NCBI GenBank assembly: GCA_028821195.1 | Contig: JAPPHB010000090.1 | Location: forward strand, 1 to 64,000 | DNA: 64,000 bases | Direction: 5' to 3' | DNA from: Gammaproteobacteria bacterium | GTDB lineage: Bacteria > Gemmatimonadota > Gemmatimonadetes > Longimicrobiales > Gaopeijiaceae | Shown here: positions 48,128 through 57,417 of the stretch, piece by piece | How positions within the stretch are numbered: the stretch's first letter is position 1 | Layout: every line of letters begins with the position of its first letter | The notes under the pieces: generated by a model | What the model was told of the DNA's origin: nothing | Database searches by the model: none | The model's input: the letters and a program-made list of their open reading frames with translations, nothing else | Position numbers and translations under genes: made by a program

Positions 48128-48646
48128 TCAGCGCGGGTCCGCGAAGCGGTAGTAGAAGGCTGGTAGAGGGACGATGCGTGTACGCGGCGGGCGTTCGTCC
48201 ACCGGGTCGGGGCGGCGCATGGCCAGGGCCCGGTTGAGGTTGAGTTCGAATCCGGCGGCGTGTCGCTCGAGCGCGTGCCAGTCCACCCCGATCGGGGCCC
48301 GCGCGATCAGGGCGAAACCGGCGCGCTGATCGGCGGGGAAGGCAGCGACGCCCCAGAGTCCGGCGCCGGCGAATGCCCGAAGGTCGCCCCCGCCGAGGTA
48401 CTGCTTGCCGGTGACGGCCAGCGACAGGTCCCGTCCCGAGAAGGTCCCGAGCGCGATCTCCACCGCGCGGTTGCTGGATTCGTACTCGAAGACCAGGGAG
48501 ATGAGGGCGGTGCCCCCGAGGGTCAGACCGTACCGGTAGACGGGTGGATCGTCCGCCGGGTCGACCGGGGACTGTGCATGCAGCAAGCCGCCGGGAGCGA
48601 GCCCCGCACAACCGGCCAGCAACAGAACCGCGAGGGTTCGGATCAC
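48128..48646 (-). CDS. Secreted hypothetical protein, last gene of the TonB receptor operon
   Basis: 172 aa with a signal peptide (TLAVLLLAGCAGLAPGG; the LAGC could also be a lipobox). The remainder alternates like a small beta-structure (YGLTLGGTALISLVFEY, DLRAFAGAGLWGVAAF). Not recognised. GTG start overlaps the TonB receptor stop (GTGA), so it is co-translated and may assist that receptor or its substrate. Confidence 0.65.
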   Translation of the reverse strand: MIRTLAVLLLAGCAGLAPGGLLHAQSPVDPADDPPVYRYGLTLGGTALISLVFEYESSNRAVEIALGTFSGRDLSLAVTGKQYLGGGDLRAFAGAGLWGVAAFPADQRAGFALIARAPIGVDWHALERHAAGFELNLNRALAMRRPDPVDERPPRTRIVPLPAFYYRFADPR

Positions 48647-50796
48647 GGCAGCCCTGCGCGCAGGCCGACGTAGAAGCTCCGGCCCGGACCGGGCTCGTTG
48701 TAGCGCCTCCCGAAGGCGTTCACCACCACCGACGCCGTGTAGAGCGTGTCGAAGATGTTGGTTACGCCCGCCACCGGGGCCACGTCGAGCGCGCCGACGG
48801 GCACCGGATCCAGCTCGAAGCGCATGTCCAGAAGCTGGTAGGGATCCGTCTCGGCGGTGTTGACGTCGTTGACGGGAATGGCCGACACCCGGGTCAGGCG
48901 CAGTTCCGCGAACCAGCCCGGCTGGTCCAGCGAGGCAATGGCTTCGGCCCGGTGGGGGGCGAGCCCCGGGATCTGGTTGCCGCCGTAGTCGTTCCCGCGC
49001 GCCACGTAGTCGTCGAAGACCGCGTCCGTGTAGCTGTAGGTCGCGCGCAGGGAGGCACCACCGCCCGCCGCGAGGGTGAAGGCGGCCTCGAAGCCCTGGT
49101 GGCTCGCCGACCCGGCGTTCGCGTAGAAGGTGCGGTCGATGTCGGGCACCTCGATCGGGACCAGCGCGTCGGCGATGCTGGTGGTGAAGACGCTGAACTC
49201 GTAGGCGAACCGGTTCCCGGAGACGCCTCGCGCCCCGGCTTCCAGGCTCAGGCTGCGCTGCGGGTTCAGCTCCGGGTTGAAGCCGCCGCGTCCGCTGGGG
49301 TCGTTGGCCAGTTCGGTGGTGGTGGGGCTCTCGAAGGAGGTGCCGACGGTCGCGAACAGGCCCACGGACGGGCCGGCCGCGACATGCAGCCCGATCGACG
49401 GGCTGACGGCGTCCATCAGGCGGTCGCCCGAGTCGTCGCCGTTGGAGAGGAACGAGTCGTCCACGGAGAAGTTCAGCCGGTCGTAGCGCACCCCGCCCAC
49501 CAGCCGGGCGCGCTCGCCCATCCGCAGGTCGCCCTGGCCGAAGAACGCGAGGGTGCGCACGTTCTCCAACTGGTCGAGCCTCAGGTCCGACCGCTCGCCG
49601 CCGTCATTGCCGTGGTTCTGGCGATCGTCGCGCTGCAGGGCGTACTCCCCGCCGAAGTTCCAGGAGAACTGCTCGGATTCCCCCGCTTGTCCCCGCAGCG
49701 CGCCGCGCACTCCGGCTGCGTTGCGCTTGAGGTCGATGACGGCGGGGGGAATGGGGTTGTCCAGGTTGCGGAAGAGACCCCACGCCGCGAGGTCCGCCTC
49801 CCCGGCGGCGGCAGTGCCGGTCCAGCGCACCCCGAGCTGTCCCTGGGTGACCTGCTTGTTGGTGCCCTGGAAGATGTTGCCCCGGTGCGCCCGGCGGTCG
49901 CCCACGGCGAGCAGCGAATCGTTGATGGAGCCGGGATTGTCGCCGTCCAGATTGGCCAGATTCGCGGTCACGATCAGCTCGCCATCCGCCAGCGGCGAGC
50001 GCAGTTGCCCGTTCAGATGCAGCTTGCGCGCCTCTCCGAAAACGGAACCGTCGTCCGCCACCGGGTTTGTGCGGAAGCCCTCGTATTTGAAGCGCGAGGC
50101 GCTCAGCAGGTACTCCGTTTCACCGCTCACGCCGCTGGTGGTCGCCTGCAGCCGCGTCATGCCGTTGCTGCCGCTGACAAGTGAGAGTTCCGGGCGGAAC
50201 GGCTGGTCGGCCGCCCGCCGGGTTTCGAAGCGCAGCACCCCGCCCGCGCCGTTGCCGTAGGCGGACGAGCCCGGGCCGCGCAGCGCCTCCACCCGTCCCA
50301 GGGTGCCCAGGTCGAGGTGGTCGAGGGTCGACTGCCCGTCGGGCAGGGTTGCGGGGATGCCGTCCACCAACACAGTCACCCCGCGTACGCCGAACTGCGA
50401 GCGGGCGCCGAAACCGCGTATGGAGATGCGCTCGCCCACCGCCGAATTGTAGCGGTTCTGCACCTGGACGCCGGGCAGGCCCTGGAGCGCCTCCTCGATG
50501 GAGAGCCCGGCCTTCCCGCGCGTGAGCGCCGATTCACCCAGCACCGAGACCGCGAAGGGGACTTCTCCCAGCAGGATGGGCGTGCGCAGCACCGTCACCT
50601 CGATCTCGTCGAGCGGAATCACCGCGGACGAATCAGGCTCCTGGCCCGCCAGTGGGGCGGAGAGGTTCGCCACGGCCAGCGCCAGGGCGAAGCCTGCGAG
50701 GACCACTTGACGAACCCGGGACCGCCGCGCGGAGGAGCCGGAAACGGCCAGGGGCCCCGGCCGGACAGGGTCGTGATGCAGAGGATGAGTCATCAT
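48643..50796 (-). CDS. TonB-dependent outer-membrane receptor
   Basis: 717 aa. Long N-terminus with a signal sequence (VVLAGFALALAVANL), TonB-box region (IEVTVLRTPILLGEVPF), plug domain (about 65-180; GLPGVQVQNRYN, RISIRGFGARSQFGVRG, VEALRGPGSSAYGNGAGGV) and a 22-strand-type barrel ending in RSFYVGLRAGLP. The plug resembles FecA/PupA-like receptors, so a siderophore or iron complex is likely, but the substrate cannot be fixed. The preceding gene of the operon is 37 bp upstream. Confidence 0.93.
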   Translation of the reverse strand: MMTHPLHHDPVRPGPLAVSGSSARRSRVRQVVLAGFALALAVANLSAPLAGQEPDSSAVIPLDEIEVTVLRTPILLGEVPFAVSVLGESALTRGKAGLSIEEALQGLPGVQVQNRYNSAVGERISIRGFGARSQFGVRGVTVLVDGIPATLPDGQSTLDHLDLGTLGRVEALRGPGSSAYGNGAGGVLRFETRRAADQPFRPELSLVSGSNGMTRLQATTSGVSGETEYLLSASRFKYEGFRTNPVADDGSVFGEARKLHLNGQLRSPLADGELIVTANLANLDGDNPGSINDSLLAVGDRRAHRGNIFQGTNKQVTQGQLGVRWTGTAAAGEADLAAWGLFRNLDNPIPPAVIDLKRNAAGVRGALRGQAGESEQFSWNFGGEYALQRDDRQNHGNDGGERSDLRLDQLENVRTLAFFGQGDLRMGERARLVGGVRYDRLNFSVDDSFLSNGDDSGDRLMDAVSPSIGLHVAAGPSVGLFATVGTSFESPTTTELANDPSGRGGFNPELNPQRSLSLEAGARGVSGNRFAYEFSVFTTSIADALVPIEVPDIDRTFYANAGSASHQGFEAAFTLAAGGGASLRATYSYTDAVFDDYVARGNDYGGNQIPGLAPHRAEAIASLDQPGWFAELRLTRVSAIPVNDVNTAETDPYQLLDMRFELDPVPVGALDVAPVAGVTNIFDTLYTASVVVNAFGRRYNEPGPGRSFYVGLRAGLP

Positions 50797-50833
50797 CGGG
50801 TTCCGGTTTGGAAAGGGAAGCTGGGAGCTCCTG

Positions 50834-52627
50834 TCAGTTCCTGATGTACACGGTCATGAACTCGGGCCGGCCGGCCTCCTCCAGGACGAGGGTCTCGGGC
50901 TCGGCCGCGCGGTCCGCCACTGCCGTTTCGACCACCACGCTCGGTCCCACGGGCACCCGGCAGAAGAGGAAGCGCCCGTCCGCGCCGGTGATCGTCTCGT
51001 ACTGGCCGTCCCGCTGCTCGAGCCGCACAAGACCGGCGTTGGGGTCGCCCCCGCCGCGCGGATTGCTTCCCCGCGCGATGGTGCCGATATCCCAGCCGGT
51101 CCAGGTGGCGGTGACGAGGGCGTCCTCCACGGGGACTCCCGAGACGCCGTCCACCACCCGGCCGGCCAGCACGGCGGTGCGGTCCACGGCCTCCACCTCG
51201 GCGCAGGCATCGCGGAGCACCTCGCCCCGGGAGGGGGTCAGCAGCCGCAGCGGCGTGATCTCACCACGGCGCACTTCCACCTCCTCGGGCTCGGGCGCGA
51301 AGCCCACTTCTTCGAGCAGCGGGTGGTGGTAGGAGATGCGATACACTCCTTCTGTCAGGCCGGTCAGCCGGTAGTTGCCGTCCTCCCCGGTCACTGCCGA
51401 GTGATCGGTGCCTTCCGCGAACACGCGCGCACCTCCCAGCGGGCGAGTATGCAGCGAATCCAGCACCGTCCCTTCGATGGTCCCGGTCTCCGCCTCGACC
51501 AGGGTCTCTCCCAGCGGGGTCATGATTCGCATCACCACGGCGCCGGTCTCGCGGATCCCGGCCAGGAAGCGCTCCGGGATGTTGGTGAAGGGATTGGGCC
51601 GCATCCCGGGGCGGGGCATGCGGATATACCACTCGCGCACCACCCAGGTCCCGTTGGGGAGCCCCGCGAACATGACCTTGCCCCCCAGGTGGCGCGAACG
51701 GAGTTCGGCGTCCAGATCCGCGTAGTTGTACTCCAGCCACTGGAGCTCCGAGGACTCGGGCTCAAGCCACATGACGCCCCGGATGTCGATGTGCCCACGA
51801 CGTCCCTCCACCGGCTCGAAGGCGAGCCCGATGAGGCCTTCGGTCTCGTCGTCACCCTCGCGCACGCGCAGGCAGTGGGTGTCGAGGAAGTCGTCCGAGA
51901 GCATCACGTTGGCGTCGGGGGCGTAGTAGTAGGTGCCGTCCTCCTCCTCCTGCACGAAGCCGTCCGCCATGAGTTCCTCGACGGGCCGCGAAACGAAGGT
52001 CTGGCGCTGCATGAGGTCGCTGAAGTTGCGCTGCTCGTTCATCACCGTGCGCGCGTCGGGGTCGAGGTCCCGCTCGTACCTCATGGTGACGTAGCGATAG
52101 ACGGATGTCTCGTCGGTGAAGGCTGCCGCCGCGAGCGCCTTGCGCGCCTCTTCCCACACCCGGGCCACGTCGAGTCCACCCTCAGGACGCAGTACGCAGC
52201 GGCGCTCGCCCTCCACGGTGATGTTGTCCAGCGCGATCGCCTGCACCGGCACCACCATGTCGTGGAAGGCGGCGGCGCCGGGAGCCAGCTCGAGCGGCGG
52301 GGAGGTAATGCTGGCGTAGCCGATTCGGTCGGCGCGGAGCGTATAGGCGCCGGTTCGCGGAGCGCGCAGCGTGAACCTGCCCAGGTCGTCGGTGAGGATG
52401 CGTCCCACCTGGGTTCCTTCGGCGTCGACGAGCACGATCATCGCGCCGGGCAAGGGGGTGCCGGCGCCCTCCTCCAGCACCCGCCCGCGCACGATCTGCG
52501 CGGTGGCGGCTGAGGCGGTGGCGGCGCAGGCGACAGCCAGCCAGGCGGCCAAAACCAACCACGAACCGACCCGGCCCGCAGTGCGGGGAGTCGATGCCGT
52601 GCCGCGGTGCATTGCGTCTGTCGTCAT
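50834..52627 (-). CDS. Secreted protein with carboxypeptidase-regulatory-like domains
   Basis: 597 aa from ATG 52627 (GGAGG 9 nt upstream). Signal peptide, then a carboxypeptidase-regulatory-like/DUF4480-type beta domain (about 42-125; IVRGRVLEEGAGTPLPGAMI), a ~220-residue middle region (RYVTMRYERDLDP, WLEPESSELQWLEY), and two further Ig-like regulatory domains (GTIEGTVLDSLHTRPLGGAR; AVLAGRVVDGVSGVPVEDA). It is upstream of the TonB receptor in one operon. It probably binds or presents a substrate at the cell surface; no enzyme motif is seen. Confidence 0.75.
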   Translation of the reverse strand: MTTDAMHRGTASTPRTAGRVGSWLVLAAWLAVACAATASAATAQIVRGRVLEEGAGTPLPGAMIVLVDAEGTQVGRILTDDLGRFTLRAPRTGAYTLRADRIGYASITSPPLELAPGAAAFHDMVVPVQAIALDNITVEGERRCVLRPEGGLDVARVWEEARKALAAAAFTDETSVYRYVTMRYERDLDPDARTVMNEQRNFSDLMQRQTFVSRPVEELMADGFVQEEEDGTYYYAPDANVMLSDDFLDTHCLRVREGDDETEGLIGLAFEPVEGRRGHIDIRGVMWLEPESSELQWLEYNYADLDAELRSRHLGGKVMFAGLPNGTWVVREWYIRMPRPGMRPNPFTNIPERFLAGIRETGAVVMRIMTPLGETLVEAETGTIEGTVLDSLHTRPLGGARVFAEGTDHSAVTGEDGNYRLTGLTEGVYRISYHHPLLEEVGFAPEPEEVEVRRGEITPLRLLTPSRGEVLRDACAEVEAVDRTAVLAGRVVDGVSGVPVEDALVTATWTGWDIGTIARGSNPRGGGDPNAGLVRLEQRDGQYETITGADGRFLFCRVPVGPSVVVETAVADRAAEPETLVLEEAGRPEFMTVYIRN

Positions 52628-52735
52628 CCTGAGCATCCTCCTGACTGGACTGCACGGCATAGTTACCGCGATCCCGGCCCTCTTCCTATATTGAGTGAAA
52701 TCACCGGTTGTTTCGTTGAGCGCAGGAGGTCCGGG

Positions 52736-54889
52736 ATGTTCGGCCTGCCCCATGCATCGCTACACGATAGCGCACCACCTGTCCATTCCGCGAAAGTCGT
52801 GGCGGCGAGCCTGGCCCTGATCGCCGGGCTCACGTCGCCGCTGATGGCGCAGGAGCGCGGCTTCCAGCCCACGGACTACTACCGCATCGTGGGCGTGTCC
52901 GAGCCGGCGATGTCGCCGACCGGCGCGTACGTCGCCTTCACGGTCACGCGCGTCATCGAGGAAGAGAACCGGCGCCACCGCGAGGTGTGGCTGCAGCCTC
53001 TCTCGGGCGGCAGGCCCGACGGCGAAGCAATCCGCTTCTCCGACCCCACCTCCGAGGCCAGCGGGCCGCGCTGGTCGCCGGACGGCCGCCTGCTCTCGTT
53101 GCGCTCGAGCCGGGGCGACGACCCAAATCCCATCTGGTTCCTGCGTGTGGACGGTCCCGGCGGGGAGGCCTTCCACATCGAGGGCGTGGACGGAGCGCCG
53201 GTGTGGTCGCCCGACGGGAGCAGCATCGCCTTCACCCGCGCCCCGGATGCGGACGATGGGGAGGACGACGACGGCAACCACCAGATCGCGCCCGACGCGG
53301 TCACCGGCACGCTGGATGCGGAGCGCTTCGATGGCCACGTGATCACGGCCATGCGCTACAAGCGCGACGGAGTGCATCCCCTGCTCCCGCACTACTCGTT
53401 GCGCGACAAGACCCAGCTTTTCGTGGTGTCCGCCGACGGCGGCACGGCGCGGCAGCTCACCGACCTCGAGTTCGATGTGGGTGGGGTCGCCTGGTCTGCG
53501 GACGGCCGGCGCATCTACTTCACCGGCAACGAGCGCCAGGACGACGAATACAACTCCGAGAACACGGGCGACATCTGGTCGGTGGCGGTGACGGGCGGGT
53601 CGGTTCGCCGCCTCACCACCAACCCCGGCAGCGAGTCGGCGCCTGCGCTTTCGCCCGACGGCGGCTCCATCGCCTACCTGTCGAGCCCCGCGCGCGGCGA
53701 GCAGTCCGACCTCATGGTGCGCGAGGTGGGGCCGGACGGCAGCATGCGCGGCCTGCCTCTGAACCTCACCGAGGCCTGGGATCTGCAGCCGGGCGCGCCC
53801 TCGTGGTCGGAGGATGGCAGCGAGATCCGCTTCTCCGCGGGCATCGGGGGCAATGCGCACCTGTTCGCCGTCCCGGCGGTCGGAGGCGAGGTCGCACAGG
53901 TAACCGCGGGTGACCGCAGGCTGTCGGGCTTCTCGTTTACCGCCGACGACGGCGTGATGGCGTTCACCGCCACCGATCCGGTGACACCGGCCGAGCTCTA
54001 CGTCGCGGCCGGCGACGGCTCCACCGAGCAGAAGGCGACCGGCTTCAACGATGGCTGGCTCTCCGACATCACGCTCATGCCCGCCGAGCGCATCGCATGG
54101 ATGATGGACGACAGCATCGAGGTCGAGGGCTGGGTGGTGCGGCCGGTGGACGAGGTCCCGGGCCGCAGCTACCCGATGGTGCTCAAGATCCACGGCGGGC
54201 CGCACAGCGCCTACGGCAACACCTTCTTCCCGACCTTCCACGTGCTCTCGGCTGCGGGCCTCTACGTCCTCTACACCAACCCGCGCGGCTCCTCCGGCTA
54301 CGGGCACGCCTTCCAGTACGCCACCCTTGAGCAGTGGGGCATCGTCGACCGCGAGGACTACCTCGCCGGCGTGGACGCCACCCTGGCGGCCTATCCCGCC
54401 ATCGACCCGGAGCGTCTCGGCGTCTCGGGCGGGAGCTACGGCGGCTTCATGTCCAACTGGCTGACCGCCACCACCGACCGTTTCGCGGCCTCCGCCTCGA
54501 GCCGCTCGATCACCAACTGGGAGAGCTGGTGGGGCACCTCGGACGCCCAGGGGCTCACGGAGTACGAGTTCGGCGGCACCCCCTGGGAGGAGCGGGACCT
54601 GTACCGGCGCCTGTCGCCCATCTCGTATGTCGAGAACGTGACCGCGCCCACCCTGCTCATCCACTCCGAGCAGGACTGGCGTACTCCGATGCCCGACGCC
54701 GAGCAGTGGTTCATGTCGCTCAAGAAGCTGCGCGTTCCCGTCGAGCTGGTGCGCTACCCCAGGTCCAGCCACGGTCTCTCGCGCACGGGCGAGCCCTGGC
54801 TGCTGGTGGACCGGCTGGAGCGCATCCGCAGCTGGATGGTGCACTGGCTGATCGAGGAGGAGCAGACCGTTACGAGCCAGCCGCGGTAG
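52736..54889 (+). CDS. Secreted S9 family (acylaminoacyl/dipeptidyl) serine peptidase
   Basis: 717 aa. Signal peptide (VVAASLALIAGLTSPLMA), a seven-bladed beta-propeller of WSPDG-type repeats (about 40-430), then the alpha/beta-hydrolase domain. Catalytic triad S567 (GVSGGSYGGFM), D647 (SEQDWRTP) and H679 (SSHGLS). It cleaves short peptides in the periplasm. ATG 52736 has GGAGG 6 nt upstream. First of three peptidase genes in a row. Confidence 0.93.
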   Translation: MFGLPHASLHDSAPPVHSAKVVAASLALIAGLTSPLMAQERGFQPTDYYRIVGVSEPAMSPTGAYVAFTVTRVIEEENRRHREVWLQPLSGGRPDGEAIRFSDPTSEASGPRWSPDGRLLSLRSSRGDDPNPIWFLRVDGPGGEAFHIEGVDGAPVWSPDGSSIAFTRAPDADDGEDDDGNHQIAPDAVTGTLDAERFDGHVITAMRYKRDGVHPLLPHYSLRDKTQLFVVSADGGTARQLTDLEFDVGGVAWSADGRRIYFTGNERQDDEYNSENTGDIWSVAVTGGSVRRLTTNPGSESAPALSPDGGSIAYLSSPARGEQSDLMVREVGPDGSMRGLPLNLTEAWDLQPGAPSWSEDGSEIRFSAGIGGNAHLFAVPAVGGEVAQVTAGDRRLSGFSFTADDGVMAFTATDPVTPAELYVAAGDGSTEQKATGFNDGWLSDITLMPAERIAWMMDDSIEVEGWVVRPVDEVPGRSYPMVLKIHGGPHSAYGNTFFPTFHVLSAAGLYVLYTNPRGSSGYGHAFQYATLEQWGIVDREDYLAGVDATLAAYPAIDPERLGVSGGSYGGFMSNWLTATTDRFAASASSRSITNWESWWGTSDAQGLTEYEFGGTPWEERDLYRRLSPISYVENVTAPTLLIHSEQDWRTPMPDAEQWFMSLKKLRVPVELVRYPRSSHGLSRTGEPWLLVDRLERIRSWMVHWLIEEEQTVTSQPR

Positions 54890-54900
54890 CCGCGGAGGGA

Positions 54901-56019
54901 ATGCACCAATCCCCGAGGGGCCTGCGCGAGCCCGGTAGCGGCATGAGGGAACCCGGGGCCATGCGCGAGTCCGGCGGCGAGCGCGCGGATCCGGCCCTCA
55001 TCCTCGGGGCACGTCCTGCCGGTCTCGACGACGGTCTGCGCATCGGCACCTCCAGAGGCGGACGCCCCGTCCACGCCTTCAGATTCGGCTCCGGGCCGCT
55101 GCGCGTGAGCCTGCTCGGGGGATGCCATGCCGACGAGCCCGTGGGGCCGGCGCTCCTCGCCAGGCTGTGCGAATGGCTGGGCGGGCTGGCTCCGGATCAT
55201 CCGATGCTCGAGCGCTTCGAGTGGTGGATCGTGCCGCACGTGAATCCCGACGGGGCGGCGCGCAATCGCGCGTGGCAGGCCGGCGGGCTCGACTTCGAGT
55301 TGGGCGAGTACCTGGCGCACGTCGTGCGCGAACTCCCCGGGGACGACATCGAGTTCGGCTTTCCCGCGGACGCGGATGACAGGGGTGCGAGGCCCGAGAA
55401 CCGGGCGGCCAGCGCGTGGTGGGCCAGCGCGGGCGGCGCATTCGATCTGCATGTCTCGCTGCACGGGATGGGGTTCTCGTCGGGACCCTGGTTCCTCATC
55501 GATCCGCACTGGATCGACCGGACAGGGCCACTGCGAACCCGCTGCGCGGAGGTGGTGCGCGACCTGGGATACCGGCTGCACGACGTGGAGCGGGAAGGGG
55601 AGAAGGGCTTCGTGCGCATCGCTCCCGGCTTCTGCACGCGCCCGAACCACAGCGCCATGCGCGAGCACTTCCTGGGGCTCGGGGACGAGGCTACCGCGGG
55701 GCGCTTTCGCCCCAGTTCGATGGAGGCGGTGCGCTCGCTGGGCGGCGACACGCTCACGCTGGTGACGGAGATGCCGCTGTTCATCACGCCGGGAGTCGGG
55801 GAGACGCTCGGTCCTCCGGATCCGGTGGCGGCTCGTTGGAAGACCCGCATCGACGGGTGGAGGGCGGAACTGGCTGCCGGCCGCGCGGCGCCCGCCGAGG
55901 TAACCCGCGAGGGTGCGCGGCTGGGGATCCGGCCCATGCCCGTGGCAGACCAGATGAAGCTGCAGTGGACGCTCGTGGAGGCTGGGCTGGAGGCAGTCGC
56001 CGCCCGGGCGCGCGCGTGA
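54901..56019 (+). CDS. M14 family zinc carboxypeptidase / AstE-like deacylase
   Basis: 372 aa. Zinc ligands HxxE in GGCHADEPVG and His in DLHVSLHG, with the catalytic Glu in TLVTEMPLF; VPHVNPDGAARNRAW is the family's arginine loop. The N-terminus (about 40 residues with repeated REPG/MREPG) is low-complexity, and the true start may be one of the later ATGs (54940, 54961). No signal peptide. The stop overlaps the next ATG (TGATG). Confidence 0.8.
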   Translation: MHQSPRGLREPGSGMREPGAMRESGGERADPALILGARPAGLDDGLRIGTSRGGRPVHAFRFGSGPLRVSLLGGCHADEPVGPALLARLCEWLGGLAPDHPMLERFEWWIVPHVNPDGAARNRAWQAGGLDFELGEYLAHVVRELPGDDIEFGFPADADDRGARPENRAASAWWASAGGAFDLHVSLHGMGFSSGPWFLIDPHWIDRTGPLRTRCAEVVRDLGYRLHDVEREGEKGFVRIAPGFCTRPNHSAMREHFLGLGDEATAGRFRPSSMEAVRSLGGDTLTLVTEMPLFITPGVGETLGPPDPVAARWKTRIDGWRAELAAGRAAPAEVTREGARLGIRPMPVADQMKLQWTLVEAGLEAVAARARA

Positions 56020-57347
56020 TGTCGACCCACGGCTTCGAACCCGCCGCCGACATCTTCCGCGAGCGCCGCGCGCTGGTGCTCGACGCATTGGGAGACGCGG
56101 CCATGGTGCTCCCGGCGGCGGCGGACGCCTGCCGGCGGGGCGCCGATCCCTCCCCGTACCGCCCGGACTCCGAGTTTTTCTATCTGACTGGCTTCACCGA
56201 ACCGGGAAGCGTTCTCGTCCTGCGCGGCTTCGCCGAATCGAACCGCTCCGTGCTCTTCACCCGCTCCCGCGATGCGACCGCGGAACTCTGGGGCGGGAAG
56301 CGGCTCGGCCCCGCGGCTGCCCGCGAGCAATTGGGCGTGGATGCCGGCCATCCCCTGAATGAGCTGGGGGAGGAGCTCGGTATCCTGCTCAAGGGCGCGA
56401 GCCACGTCTTTTTCAGACTGGGATCCGATCCGTGGGTGGATCGGCTGGTGCGGGGCGCAATGGCGCATGCCCGCGCCCGCGGCGCGCGAAAGGGACTGGG
56501 GCCGCGCGGCGTCATCGATCCGGGCGAGATTCTGGATGAGATGCGGCTCCGCAAGGACGCAGGGGAGGTGGAGTCGCTGCGGAACGCCGCCGCGCTGACG
56601 ATCGCCGGGCACCGCGCGCTCGCCGGGGAGCTTGGACCGGGCGTGGGGGAGTGGGAACTGCAGGCCGCCATCGAGGCGGTGTTTCGCCGTCACGGGGGCG
56701 CGACCCCCGCTTATCCGTCCATCGTGGCGTCTGGCGCCAACGCCTGCGTGCTCCACTACGCGGCAAACCGGCGCCGGGCGCAGGCGGGCGAACTGGTGCT
56801 GGTGGACGCAGCCGCCCAACTCGGCCACTACTGCGCCGACGTGACCCGCACCTACCCGGTGGACGGGCGCTTCACCGCGGACCAGCGGGCCGTCTATGAG
56901 ATCGTGGACGAGGCACGCGCGGCCGCGGTCGCCGCCGCCGCGCCGGGTGTGCCGGTAAGTTCGGTGCACGAGGCCGCGTGCGACATCCTGGCCAAGGGAC
57001 TGGCGTCGCTCGGCGTGGTGGCCACAAGCGGCGGCAAGCCCGAGGAAAGCACGGCCCTTCGCCGGTTCTTTCCGCACCAGACCTCCCACTGGCTCGGGCT
57101 CGACACCCACGACGTCGGCGACTACGCCGTCGACGGCGCATCCCGGCCACTCGAGGAGGGGATGGTGTTCACGGTCGAGCCGGGGCTCTACTTCCACGAA
57201 GATGCAGAAGGATCGGCGGCCCGCTTCGCCGGAATCGGCATCCGCATCGAGGACGACGTGCTGGTGACCGCCTCCGGGGTGGAGAACCTCACCGCGGAAC
57301 TGCCCACCGAGGCGCGTGCCGTGGAGGCGCTGGTGGGCGGACGATGA
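56019..57347 (+). CDS. pepP: Xaa-Pro aminopeptidase (M24B)
   Basis: 442 aa, as E. coli PepP (441). Aminopeptidase-P N-domain (about 8-140; FFYLTGFTEPGSVLVL) and pita-bread domain with metal ligands Asp in LVLVDAAAQ and DVTRTYPVDG, His in HWLGLDTHDVG, Glu in VEPGLYF and Glu in IEDDVLV. It removes N-terminal residues before proline. Translationally coupled to the M14 gene. Confidence 0.92.
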   Translation: MSTHGFEPAADIFRERRALVLDALGDAAMVLPAAADACRRGADPSPYRPDSEFFYLTGFTEPGSVLVLRGFAESNRSVLFTRSRDATAELWGGKRLGPAAAREQLGVDAGHPLNELGEELGILLKGASHVFFRLGSDPWVDRLVRGAMAHARARGARKGLGPRGVIDPGEILDEMRLRKDAGEVESLRNAAALTIAGHRALAGELGPGVGEWELQAAIEAVFRRHGGATPAYPSIVASGANACVLHYAANRRRAQAGELVLVDAAAQLGHYCADVTRTYPVDGRFTADQRAVYEIVDEARAAAVAAAAPGVPVSSVHEAACDILAKGLASLGVVATSGGKPEESTALRRFFPHQTSHWLGLDTHDVGDYAVDGASRPLEEGMVFTVEPGLYFHEDAEGSAARFAGIGIRIEDDVLVTASGVENLTAELPTEARAVEALVGGR

Positions 57348-57393
57348 GAGAGGTTCGTGCCGGCTCTTGCGGGTCGTCAGCCCTCACGTCTCC

Positions 57394-57416
57394 AACCCTA
57401 ACGTTACGTCAGGGTT
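57394..57416 (+). other. Strong hairpin just before the MTHFR-like start
   Basis: Arms AACCCT-A-ACG and CGT-C-AGGGTT pair at 9 of 10 positions with a TTA loop. The AGGG arm (57411-57414) is the only ribosome-site-like sequence before the GTG at 57418, so the hairpin would cover it. It could limit translation or act as a terminator for pepP (no T-run). Confidence 0.45.
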
Positions 57417-57417
57417 A

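Noticed and set aside
57396-57402. Telomere-like CCCTAAC
   Set aside because: Single copy; explained as one arm of a hairpin.
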